A DNA stretch of 64,000 nt, from positions 1-64,000 of the forward strand of contig NZ_FNCJ01000017.1 in the NCBI RefSeq assembly GCF_900100735.1, in the 5' to 3' direction. This DNA comes from Paraburkholderia phenazinium. Its GTDB lineage: Bacteria; Pseudomonadota; Gammaproteobacteria; Burkholderiales; Burkholderiaceae. Shown in pieces: positions 1 through 7,795 of the stretch (position 1 is the stretch's first letter; each line of letters opens with the position of its first letter). Made by a program: the position numbers and the translations under genes. The notes under the pieces were generated by a model that made no database searches, had not been told where the DNA came from, and was given only the letters and a program-made list of their open reading frames with translations.

Positions 1-95
1 TCAGGCATCAGGCATCAGGCATCAGGCATCAGGCATCAGGCATCAGGCATCAGGCATCAGGCATCAGGCATCAGGCATCAGGCATCAGGCATCAG
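1..95. repeat. Heptanucleotide tandem repeat (unit tcaggca), about 13 copies
   Basis: Perfect head-to-tail copies of the 7-bp unit tcaggca run from the window edge to base 95 and may continue outside the window. On the minus strand the unit reads TGCCTGA, so it supplies the last codons (M-P-D-A) and the TGA stop of the crotonase gene. Because a stop lies within the first repeat units, changes in copy number downstream would not alter the protein. The array could act as a recombination or slippage site at the 3' end of that gene. Confidence 0.95.
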
Positions 96-902
96 CGCCT
101 CGCCGTGGCGGCCGGCGCCCTTCGCAAACCGCAGCGCGCCCGCTACGCCTTCCGCGAACACCGCCTGATAACCGCCTGCACCTTCACGACGCAACGCCTC
201 CGGCAGATCGTCGAGCACGCTGTTCTCGAGGGCCGAGCGGCGGTCCGCCAGCAGCGCGGCTTGCGGAAACGCAGCCAGTTCCGCCGCGAGCTGCTCGGCC
301 GCGGCGCGTGCGGCGCCGGTCGCCACCACCCGGTTGGCGAGCCCGAATGCCAAGGCCTCCTGAGCACCGAGTGCGCGCCCAGTCAGGATCAGGTCCAGGG
401 CGCGCGATAGCCCGATCAGCCGCGGCAGCCGGATCGTCCCCCCGTCGATCAGCGGGATGCCGACCCGCCGGCAGAACACGCCCAGCACCGCGTCCTCCTC
501 GACCACCCGCAAGTCACACATCGCGGCCAGTTCCAGTCCGCCTGCGACCGCGTAGCCGGCAATCGCGGCGATCACCGGCTTGGTGAAGGCCATGCGGGTC
601 GGCCCCATCGGTCCCGGGCCGCTGCCGTCGGCATGCAGTTCGTTGCGGCGCGCGTCGTCGCCGAGCGCGCTCAGGTCGGCGCCCGCGCAGAAGGTGCCGC
701 CCGCTCCGAACAGCACCGCGACGCGCCACGCCGGTTCCGCTTCGAAGCGCCGGAACGCGGCGCTCAACGCGTCGGCAGTCGGGCGGTCGACCGCGTTGCG
801 GCATACTGGCCGCTCGAGCACGATCGTGGCGATTGCATCATTTGCATCATTTGCATCGTTCGCTTCGATCCTCACGGACTCGCCGAAGTGTTCTGAAGTC
901 AT
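78..902 (-). CDS. Enoyl-CoA hydratase/isomerase (crotonase) family protein
   Basis: This 274-aa protein belongs to the crotonase superfamily, cytosolic enzymes acting on acyl-CoA thioesters. The oxyanion-hole segment GAGGTFCAGAD is at about residues 66-77. The second conserved block GYAVAGGLEL is at about 116-125, with the glutamate typical of hydratases (E124). A later GIPLIDGG stretch matches the usual second active-site loop. I chose the ATG at 902 over the one at 926 because it follows a GAGGGAGA ribosome-binding site. The N-terminus holds a short A-N-D triplet expansion (bases 838-866), and the stop lies inside the heptamer repeat. The specific acyl-CoA substrate cannot be told, and no beta-oxidation partner genes are adjacent. 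Confidence 0.88.
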   Translation of the reverse strand: MTSEHFGESVRIEANDANDANDAIATIVLERPVCRNAVDRPTADALSAAFRRFEAEPAWRVAVLFGAGGTFCAGADLSALGDDARRNELHADGSGPGPMGPTRMAFTKPVIAAIAGYAVAGGLELAAMCDLRVVEEDAVLGVFCRRVGIPLIDGGTIRLPRLIGLSRALDLILTGRALGAQEALAFGLANRVVATGAARAAAEQLAAELAAFPQAALLADRRSALENSVLDDLPEALRREGAGGYQAVFAEGVAGALRFAKGAGRHGEALMPDA

Positions 903-1065
903 CGTCGTCTCCCTCACTGGCTGCATCCGCCAGAATGCGTTTTATGCTGACTGATTATTGCCGGGCGTTGTCACATATACTTCATGAGCGAACCGTAGCG
1001 TAAGCGCTTTTTGCCAGAGTCGGTGCCTGGGCACCGGCCTGCCGAGTCCGCACTTGTCATTGCTC

Positions 1066-1590
1066 ATGTCATCGCCCACGCCCCTTCTCGAACCTTCCAT
1101 GGCTGAACCGATATGGATCGTTCCCCTGTATGAACACCCGTGGTACGACCATGTGCGCTTAAAGCGCGTGTTCGTAGCCGACGCGACGCGTCATCAGGTC
1201 GTGTTGGTCGACGCCCGCAAGCTGCTCGAGTGCGCAAGCCGCGACAACACCGACTATGTGCTGAAACCCGTCGCCGAGTGGCATGCGGGCAAGGTGCGCG
1301 GCATTCGCGAGTTTCTCGATCCGGAGAATCCGCGCATCCCGCAGATGCCTTACGTGACGGTGTCGACCCGCCGCGCGCCCGGCATGATGGGCTGGCTTAG
1401 GCTCGAGCACGAGGGCGTGGTGGCGTTCCGCAACGGCCAGCATCGCGCGCGCTATCTGGCCGAAGCCGGGGCACGCTGGTTTCCGGTGGAAGTCGCGGAA
1501 CGCGAGGCGGCCTTGCTGCGTGAAGTGTGCGGTGCCGCTGACGACGCGCGCACCGCGATTCGCCAGACCATGGACACCGGAGCGCGCTAG
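1066..1590 (+). CDS. ParB/sulfiredoxin-like orphan, plasmid fertility-inhibition-factor-like
   Basis: A 174-aa soluble protein whose C-terminal half contains VAFRNGQHRARYL followed by AGARWFPVEV. This resembles the G-x-H-R nucleotide-binding box of the ParB/sulfiredoxin fold, seen also in Osa-like plasmid fertility inhibition factors. That family link is by pattern recognition only. No conjugation, plasmid or partition genes are nearby, so any role in conjugation control is speculation. The start is uncertain: ATG 1066, TTG 1054 and ATG 1099 are all in frame and none has a convincing ribosome-binding site. Confidence 0.6.
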   Translation: MSSPTPLLEPSMAEPIWIVPLYEHPWYDHVRLKRVFVADATRHQVVLVDARKLLECASRDNTDYVLKPVAEWHAGKVRGIREFLDPENPRIPQMPYVTVSTRRAPGMMGWLRLEHEGVVAFRNGQHRARYLAEAGARWFPVEVAEREAALLREVCGAADDARTAIRQTMDTGAR

Positions 1591-1623
1591 GTCAGCACGG
1601 CGCTGGCCCCGTGCGGCTAGCCG

Positions 1624-2622
1624 CTAGCCGCGCGCCGGCACCAGATTGCGCGGCGTGCCGTCGCGCCAGGCCGCTACATTGCCGAGCGTCGTCTGGGCGA
1701 TTTCGTTCATCGCCTCGCGAGTGAAGAATGCCTGATGAGCGGTCACGATCACATTGGGGAACATCAACAGACGCGCCAGCACGTCGTCCTGCAGCGGCAG
1801 GTTCGAATGATCCTCGAAGAACAGGCCGCCTTCTTCCTCGTAGACATCGAGCCCGAGGTTGCCGAGCTGGCCGCTCTTGAGCGCGCCGATCAGCGCGTTG
1901 CTTTCGACGAGGCCGCCGCGCCCGGTATTGATCAGCATCGCGCCGCGCTTCATCTTGGCGAGCGCCGCCTCGTCGATCAGATGGTAAGTGTCCGGCACCA
2001 GCGGACAGTGCAGGCTGACGATGTCGCTTTGCGCGAGCAGCGTCTCGAGCGGCACATAGCGCGCGCCGAGCGCCAGCAGATCGTCTGCCGGCGTGCCGGG
2101 GTCGTATGCGAGCACCTGCATGCCGAAGCCTGCCATGATCCGGCCAAACACCCGCCCAATCATCCCGGTGCCGATCACGCCCGCGGTCTTGCCGTGCAGA
2201 TCGAAACCGAGCAATCCATGTAGCGAAAAATCGCCCTCGCGGGTACGTGCTGCCGCACGCGCGAGGCGCCGGTTCAACGCAAGGATCAGCCCAACCGCAT
2301 GCTCGGCGACCGCGTGCGGCGAATAGGCCGGCACGCGCACCACGGCGATTCCCAGGCGCTGCGCGGCCGCCAGATCGACGTGATTGAAGCCTGCCGAGCG
2401 CAGCGCAATCAGGCGCGTGCCGCCCGCATGCAGCCGCTCGAGGACGGCGGCGTCAGCGCGGTCGTTGACGAACGGGCAGACCACCTCGAAGCCCTCCGCC
2501 AGCACCGCCGTTTCGACGTCGAGATGCGATTCCTGAAAGTGCAGGTCGTACCCGTACGCGGCATTTGATTCGTGAAACGTGTCGCGGTCGTACTGGCGGC
2601 TGCTGAACAGGATCATGCGCAT
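1624..2622 (-). CDS. D-2-hydroxyacid dehydrogenase (D-lactate dehydrogenase-like), NAD-dependent
   Basis: A 332-aa protein of the D-isomer 2-hydroxyacid dehydrogenase family, which reversibly reduces 2-oxoacids such as pyruvate with NADH. The Rossmann motif GTGMIGRVFGRIM lies in the middle. The catalytic trio is visible as the Arg in NTGRGGLVES, the Glu in GLDVYEEEGG and the His in VTAHQAFF. The YEEEGGLFFEDHS signature is typical of LdhA-like members rather than glycerate or phosphoglycerate dehydrogenases. I preferred the ATG at 2622 (GGAGAG just upstream), though ATG 2643 is in frame. It ends near the divergent-looking orphan and starts about 30 bp from the stop of the LysR gene, same strand. 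Confidence 0.88.
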   Translation of the reverse strand: MRMILFSSRQYDRDTFHESNAAYGYDLHFQESHLDVETAVLAEGFEVVCPFVNDRADAAVLERLHAGGTRLIALRSAGFNHVDLAAAQRLGIAVVRVPAYSPHAVAEHAVGLILALNRRLARAAARTREGDFSLHGLLGFDLHGKTAGVIGTGMIGRVFGRIMAGFGMQVLAYDPGTPADDLLALGARYVPLETLLAQSDIVSLHCPLVPDTYHLIDEAALAKMKRGAMLINTGRGGLVESNALIGALKSGQLGNLGLDVYEEEGGLFFEDHSNLPLQDDVLARLLMFPNVIVTAHQAFFTREAMNEIAQTTLGNVAAWRDGTPRNLVPARG

Positions 2623-2652
2623 GAGGCTCTCCGCGGAGGACATGCCGCTAGT

Positions 2653-3660
2653 TTAATCGTCGCGCGGCGCGTGCAGGCTGGTGCGCCGCTCACCTCCCAT
2701 GAGTGGCGTCAGGTTTTGCGCGGGCGTCGGCTCCGGCGGCGCTGTCTCGCCGGCGCTAACGGTGGCCTGCAGGAAATAGGCAAGCGTGTGCTCGACGAAC
2801 GAGCGCGTTTTCGCCGGCAGGAACTGGCGGTTCGGATAGACGATCGACACCTTGACGTCGGGATCGTCCACCCGGTGGTCTCCCATCACGCGCGTCAAGG
2901 CGCCGCTTGCCAGGTCGTCCGCCACCATCTGCCAGGGCAGGATCGCAATGCCCATCCCGGCCAGCACGCCGAGCCGCACCATCATCGCGCTGTTGACCGA
3001 ATACACGGGTTGCAGCGTGATTTCTTCGGTGCGCTGCGCTGGCCCGGCAAAGTGCCAGTTGGCGCCGCGCTGTTCAGTCGGCAGTCCGATGAAGGCATGT
3101 AGCGCGAGTTGCCCGGGTGCATAAGGCGTGCCGTGCTCGGCCAGGTAGCCAGGCGTCGCGCAGACCACCAGCGAATGCGTGCCGAGCGGCCGCTCGATCA
3201 GATCGTGGCCCTGCGCCGAGAAACCGGTGACGATGCCGACGTCGTAACCTTCTTCGATCAGGTCCACGTGCCGGTCGGTCAGCGTCAGGCGCACGTTGAC
3301 CTTCGGATAATGCCGGCGGAAGCCATCGAGCAAGGGTGTCAGCGAAAGCAACGAGAGCGCGCCGGAGGCGACCAGCCGCAGCGTGCCGCCGGGCTCGGCC
3401 TGGGTATCGCCGAGTGCGTTCTCGAGGCGGTCGAGTTCTTCGAGCAGACCGCGGCAACCCTCCAGGTAGCGCGTGCCGGCTTCGGTGAGGGCGACGTTTC
3501 GCGTAGTGCGGTTGATGAGCCGGGTTTTAAGGTGAGCTTCGAGTGTGGCGATCGAACGTGTGACAAGTGCATTCGACACGGCGAGTTGCTGGGCTGCGCG
3601 GCGGAAGCTCTCTGTCTCCGCAACTCTTACGAAAACGCGCATTGCATGAATCTGGTTCAT
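2653..3660 (-). CDS. LysR-family transcriptional regulator
   Basis: A 335-aa LysR-type regulator. The winged helix-turn-helix occupies about residues 1-60 (MRVFVRVAETESFRRAAQQL, then VTRSIATLEAHLKTRLINRT), followed by the usual co-inducer binding domain. The protein runs about 30 residues beyond the normal family length, with a Pro/Thr-rich tail. It lies upstream of the dehydrogenase on the same strand with a 30-bp gap, so the two may be co-transcribed. It is divergent from the aspT genes across a 570-bp spacer that holds a T-N11-A dyad. Whether it controls the dehydrogenase, the aspartate module or both is not shown. Confidence 0.9.
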   Translation of the reverse strand: MNQIHAMRVFVRVAETESFRRAAQQLAVSNALVTRSIATLEAHLKTRLINRTTRNVALTEAGTRYLEGCRGLLEELDRLENALGDTQAEPGGTLRLVASGALSLLSLTPLLDGFRRHYPKVNVRLTLTDRHVDLIEEGYDVGIVTGFSAQGHDLIERPLGTHSLVVCATPGYLAEHGTPYAPGQLALHAFIGLPTEQRGANWHFAGPAQRTEEITLQPVYSVNSAMMVRLGVLAGMGIAILPWQMVADDLASGALTRVMGDHRVDDPDVKVSIVYPNRQFLPAKTRSFVEHTLAYFLQATVSAGETAPPEPTPAQNLTPLMGGERRTSLHAPRDD

Positions 3661-4230
3661 TGGTATTCGCCTTTTGTGCTTGTTGGAAAACCGGGTGGTG
3701 TTTTACCCAGCGGCACAGCTGCCAAATCAAGGAATCGTCCGGACCAGCGGTACTACAGGTACTACGGGCACTACAGCGTCTGTTGAAAATAATATTGACT
3801 ATCACACGGAATTACAATATCTATTGAACTCACTTGATGAATGATTCCGGTTCATGGGAATTTCCCAAAGTTGTCTAAGCGATCTGAGAGGGATCGGGAA
3901 TTGGCCGAATTCACTTGATTCGAGCAGCAATTGACGGGCGAGCCGTCCATATAAGCGAATTTCCCGGTGGTTGGGCCACTTCACGAGGAATCGATGCGCA
4001 TCTCCAATCCAGCTTGTACAGCCCGCTGTCGCGGCACTGCCGCATCGCCCGTCTGGATGCCGGGCACCTCATGACGATGCAATAAATTCTTAATTGAATG
4101 ACCTAGGTCACGCGTGCGAGGCGTTGGGCTTGTCGCGTCCATAGCGAATGCGCAGAATCGGTTTTTGTAAATTTCGAGGCAATTTTTTTCGCTTTTGTCA
4201 TAAATCCACGGTAAAGCGGCGAACTACAAC
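3661..4230. other. Long divergent intergenic region between lysR and aspT
   Basis: This 570-bp stretch is AT-richer than its surroundings and shows no credible gene. It separates the divergent LysR and first AspT genes. It contains the perfect dyad at 3855-3867 and a TTGACT hexamer at 3795-3800 near A/T-rich blocks that could be promoter parts. No promoter could be assigned with certainty. Confidence 0.6.
3855..3867. promoter_or_regulatory. Candidate LysR-type T-N11-A operator
   Basis: The sequence TGGGAA-T-TTCCCA is a perfect 13-bp dyad that fits the T-N11-A rule for LysR-family binding sites. It lies about 195 bp upstream of the lysR start codon and about 360 bp before the first AspT gene, in the divergent spacer. 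A related half (gaatttccc) recurs near 3958. Assignment to this LysR protein is inferred from position alone. Confidence 0.4.
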
Positions 4231-5913
4231 ATGATCGTTGAATTGCTCAGGTCGCAGCCGGAAATCGCGCTGTTTGCGAGTCTCGCTCTCGGATATTTCA
4301 TTGGCTCCTTCAAGATCGGACCAATCCAGCTTGGCGGTGTTTGCGGCACTTTGATCGTAGCGCTGCTACTCGGGCAAACCGGTGCACGGCTCGCCCCGGA
4401 TCTAAAAAACATTGCTTTTGCCCTGTTTATCTTCGCGTTGGGATTTACCGGTGGCCCGCAATTCTTCGCCAATATCGGGCGCGGCTGGCGCTACGGCTTG
4501 TTGTCGATCGTCGAAATCGTCTCGGTGCTGGTGCTGGTGATGATCGCGGTGTTCGCGCTGCGGCTCGATGCGGGCACGGCGGCGGGACTGCTGGCCGGCG
4601 CCGCCACCGAGTCGGCGGTGATCGGCACCGCTTCGGAGGCGATCTCCAAGCTGGGCTTCGCCGACGCCGAAACCGCGCGCCTGCAGGCCAACATCGTGAC
4701 CGCATACAGCGTCAGCTACCTGTTCGGCCTGATCACCATCGTGCTGTTCACCAGCCAGTTCGCGCCGTTGCTGTTGCGCGTCAATCTGCGCGAGGACGCC
4801 CAACGCGTGTGGCGCAAGCTGGGCGGCGACGGCGCGCTCGACGAAGGCCAGCGCATGGGTGCGCCTGCGCTGGTCAGCCGGGCCTTCCGCATTGGCCCGG
4901 CGGCGGGACAGACGATCGGCGCGCTCGAGCAACGCTACGGCTGCAACCTGACCGTCGAGCAGGTGGAGCGCAACGGCGCGAGCCTTCCGCTCGAACCGAA
5001 CTTGCTGCTCGCCGACGGCGATTTCGCACTGGTGGCCGGCCGGCGCGAGGCGCTGGTGACGGCCGCCGCGGCTCTCGGCACGGAAATAGCCGACGAGCGC
5101 TTCGGCGCGCTCGCGGTCGAACGCGTGGACGTGGTGTTGACGCGGCGCGAGGCAGACGGCCTCACTGTCGCCCAGTTGCGCGAGCGGGCCGACCCGGCGC
5201 AAGGGCGGGGCGTCTACATCGCCGCGGTGACACGGCTCGAGACACGGGTGCCCGCCTTGCCGGGCACCGAACTCAACCGCGGTGACGTGCTCACGCTGGT
5301 CGGTGCAAAGGCCGACGTGGCGCGCGGCGCGCGCCAGCTCGGTTATGTGCTCGCCGCTACACAGAAGACCGATTTCGTGTACCTCGGGCTGGGCGTCTTG
5401 CTCGGTATGGCGATCGGCCATCTGGGCGGCCGCATCGGCGGGGTGTCGGTGGCGCTGGGCACGGGCGGCGGCTGCCTGCTCTCGGGCCTGCTGTTCGGCT
5501 GGATCCGCTCGCGCTATCCGCTGGTCGGTTCGCTGCCGTCCGCCGCGGCGCAGATCCTCAAGGACTTCGGGCTGGCCACCTTCATCGCCGCAGTCGGCCT
5601 CTCCGCCGGCCCCGATGCGATCAAGCTGGTTCGCGAGTACGGCGTCGCCTTGCCGTTCGTCGGGATTCTGATGGTGCTGGTGCCCGGGCTCCTGTCGCTA
5701 TGGATCGGCCGCATGTTTCTCAAACTCGAAACCCCGATGCTGCTCGGTGCGATCGCCGGGCAGCAGTGCAGCACGCCGGCCATCAGCGCGCTGGTCGGTG
5801 TGACCGGCAATTCGACGCCCGTGATCGGCTACACGATCACGTACGCGCTCTCCAACATCCTGCTGCCGTTGATGGGGCCCGTGGTTGTCGGGCTGGCCGG
5901 GAAGTTCGGCTAG
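4231..5913 (+). CDS. aspT: AspT-family aspartate:alanine antiporter, first copy
   Basis: A 560-aa inner-membrane protein of the aspartate:alanine exchanger family. It has about five N-terminal membrane helices with the conserved GAATESAVIGTASEAISKLG segment and a large cytoplasmic middle part (about residues 190-385) with two TrkA-C/RCK_C-like modules. About five C-terminal helices follow, ending TYALSNILLPLMGPVVV. Known AspT proteins swap external aspartate for internal alanine electrogenically. It is followed after 88 bp by a second antiporter of identical length and then by aspartate 4-decarboxylase, which makes the assignment strong at family level. No strong ribosome-binding site is visible before the ATG. 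Confidence 0.85.
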   Translation: MIVELLRSQPEIALFASLALGYFIGSFKIGPIQLGGVCGTLIVALLLGQTGARLAPDLKNIAFALFIFALGFTGGPQFFANIGRGWRYGLLSIVEIVSVLVLVMIAVFALRLDAGTAAGLLAGAATESAVIGTASEAISKLGFADAETARLQANIVTAYSVSYLFGLITIVLFTSQFAPLLLRVNLREDAQRVWRKLGGDGALDEGQRMGAPALVSRAFRIGPAAGQTIGALEQRYGCNLTVEQVERNGASLPLEPNLLLADGDFALVAGRREALVTAAAALGTEIADERFGALAVERVDVVLTRREADGLTVAQLRERADPAQGRGVYIAAVTRLETRVPALPGTELNRGDVLTLVGAKADVARGARQLGYVLAATQKTDFVYLGLGVLLGMAIGHLGGRIGGVSVALGTGGGCLLSGLLFGWIRSRYPLVGSLPSAAAQILKDFGLATFIAAVGLSAGPDAIKLVREYGVALPFVGILMVLVPGLLSLWIGRMFLKLETPMLLGAIAGQQCSTPAISALVGVTGNSTPVIGYTITYALSNILLPLMGPVVVGLAGKFG

Positions 5914-6001
5914 GCGCAGCACAGAGCCGCGGACGGGAGTGCCACGACGTCCGCAGGCATTCAAATCAGGCAGTACGGTCATCATTCATAGCGAGGGCAC
6001 G

Positions 6002-7684
6002 ATGGACTGGCTACACCACATCTTTCATAAGTCACCGGAGATAGCGTTATTTCTCTCCCTGGCGGTCGGCTACTACGTTGGCCAGATCAAATTCGGCAAG
6101 TTCCAGCTCGGCGGGGTGGGCGGTTCGCTGCTCGCCGCCGTGGTGATCAGCCAGGCCGGTGTCACGATCGACAACGGCGTGAAGTCGGTGATGTTCGCCG
6201 TGTTCATCTACGCGGTCGGCTACGACTCGGGACCGGGCTTCTTCAACTCGCTGAACCGCAAGACGCTGCGCGAAATCGCCATGGCGATCTTCCTTGCTGT
6301 GTCGGCGCTGGTGACGGTGGTTGTGTGTGCGAAGCTGTTTCACCTCAACAAGGGGCTCGCTGCAGGACTTGCGGGCGGTGCGCTGACCCAGTCGGCCATC
6401 ATCGGCACGGCGGGCGATGCGATTGCGCGTCTCGGTTTGCCGGCCGACCAGATCAAGTCGCTGCAGTCCGACGTCGCGATCGCCTACGCGGTGACCTACG
6501 TGTTCGGCTCGCTCGGGGCGATCATCGTCTGCGTGAATATCCTGCCGAAGTTCATGGGGCAGGGCTTGCGAGAGGCGTCGATCGAGGCGGAGAAGGAACT
6601 GGCCGGTAATGCACCGGCCACGACGCCAGGGCAGTTGTCGGCGTTGCCGGAGGTGGTGGGGCGGGCGTACAAGATCGATGTCAGCGCCGGGAAAACGGTC
6701 AAGGCAGTCGAAACCCTGCATCAGGACATGTTGACGATCGAGCGGATCAAGCGTGCCGGTAAGAGCGTGGAGCCGACCCCCGATCTGACGTTGCAGCTCA
6801 ACGACGAAGTGCTGGTGGTAGGCCGCCGTGAGGCGGTGGTCGCATTCGGCGCGAACGGCAACGAGATCGCCAACGCCGAGGACATTGGCGTCGTGATGCA
6901 GACGCGCCAGGGCGTGTTCACGCGCAAGGGCATGAATCACACGACGATCGCCGAAGTGCGTCAGAACGTGGACCGCGATCTGCGCCACGGCGTGTATATC
7001 GAAGGCGCGACACGCGCCGGCCAGCCGCTGCCGATCCTGCCGGAAACGAAGCTCGAACACGGCGACGTGATCACCTTCTACGGCTCGCCGAAAGACACCA
7101 AGCGTGCTGTCGATGCAGCCGGTTACGAGTTGCCGTACAGCAACAAGACCGACTTTATCTACATGGGTGTCGGCCTTGTACTCGGCTTGCTGATCGGGCT
7201 GATCGTTCTGAATGTGGGTGGGATTCCGCTCACGCTCGGCTCGGGTGGCGGCTGCCTGCTGGCGGGCCTGCTGTTCGGCTGGATGCGCGGCAAGCATCCG
7301 ATGTATGGCGTGTTGCCCTCGGCCGCCTCGCAGTTGCTGAAGGACTTCGGGCTCGCCGCCTTCGTCGCGGTGGTGGGGCTGAATTCCGGCCTGCAAGCGG
7401 TGGTGACGGTCAAGCAGAGCGGCATGACGATCTTCCTGCTGGGTGTGTTCGTCACGCTGTTCCCGCTGCTCTTGACCATGCTGTTCGGCCGCTATGTGCT
7501 CGGTTACAAGAACGCCGCGATTCTGGCCGGCGCGCTGTCCGGCTCGCGCAGCGCCAACCCGGCTTTCGGCGGCGTGCTCGACAAGGCGGAAAGCGCGGTG
7601 CCCACCGTGCCGTTCGCCATCACCTACGCGATCGCCAACGTAGCGCTGACGCTGCTCGGGCCGCTTGTCGTGGGTCTCGTGTAA
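6002..7684 (+). CDS. aspT: AspT-family aspartate:alanine antiporter, second copy
   Basis: A second 560-aa AspT-type antiporter with the same layout: N-terminal helices containing GGALTQSAIIGTAGDAIARLG, two central TrkA-C-like modules, and a C-terminal helix block ending ITYAIANVALTLLGPLVVG. An upstream in-frame start at 5885 exists, but ATG 6002 follows GCGAGGG, gives the same length as the first copy and begins with the family-like MDWLHHIFHKSPEIALFLSL. The two copies differ in the substrate-region loops (GQQCSTPAISA versus GSRSANPAFGG), so they may differ in substrate or form a pair. The gene is followed 111 bp later by the decarboxylase. Confidence 0.86.
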   Translation: MDWLHHIFHKSPEIALFLSLAVGYYVGQIKFGKFQLGGVGGSLLAAVVISQAGVTIDNGVKSVMFAVFIYAVGYDSGPGFFNSLNRKTLREIAMAIFLAVSALVTVVVCAKLFHLNKGLAAGLAGGALTQSAIIGTAGDAIARLGLPADQIKSLQSDVAIAYAVTYVFGSLGAIIVCVNILPKFMGQGLREASIEAEKELAGNAPATTPGQLSALPEVVGRAYKIDVSAGKTVKAVETLHQDMLTIERIKRAGKSVEPTPDLTLQLNDEVLVVGRREAVVAFGANGNEIANAEDIGVVMQTRQGVFTRKGMNHTTIAEVRQNVDRDLRHGVYIEGATRAGQPLPILPETKLEHGDVITFYGSPKDTKRAVDAAGYELPYSNKTDFIYMGVGLVLGLLIGLIVLNVGGIPLTLGSGGGCLLAGLLFGWMRGKHPMYGVLPSAASQLLKDFGLAAFVAVVGLNSGLQAVVTVKQSGMTIFLLGVFVTLFPLLLTMLFGRYVLGYKNAAILAGALSGSRSANPAFGGVLDKAESAVPTVPFAITYAIANVALTLLGPLVVGLV

Positions 7685-7795
7685 CGCGGGTCCAGTCTCA
7701 CAGGCACGACTCGCAACCCTCATTCCTTCACGCCGGCGCTGCGCGCAGGAGCGCGCCCCCGCCGGCGTATTCACCCTTGCAATGGAGAACGCATC

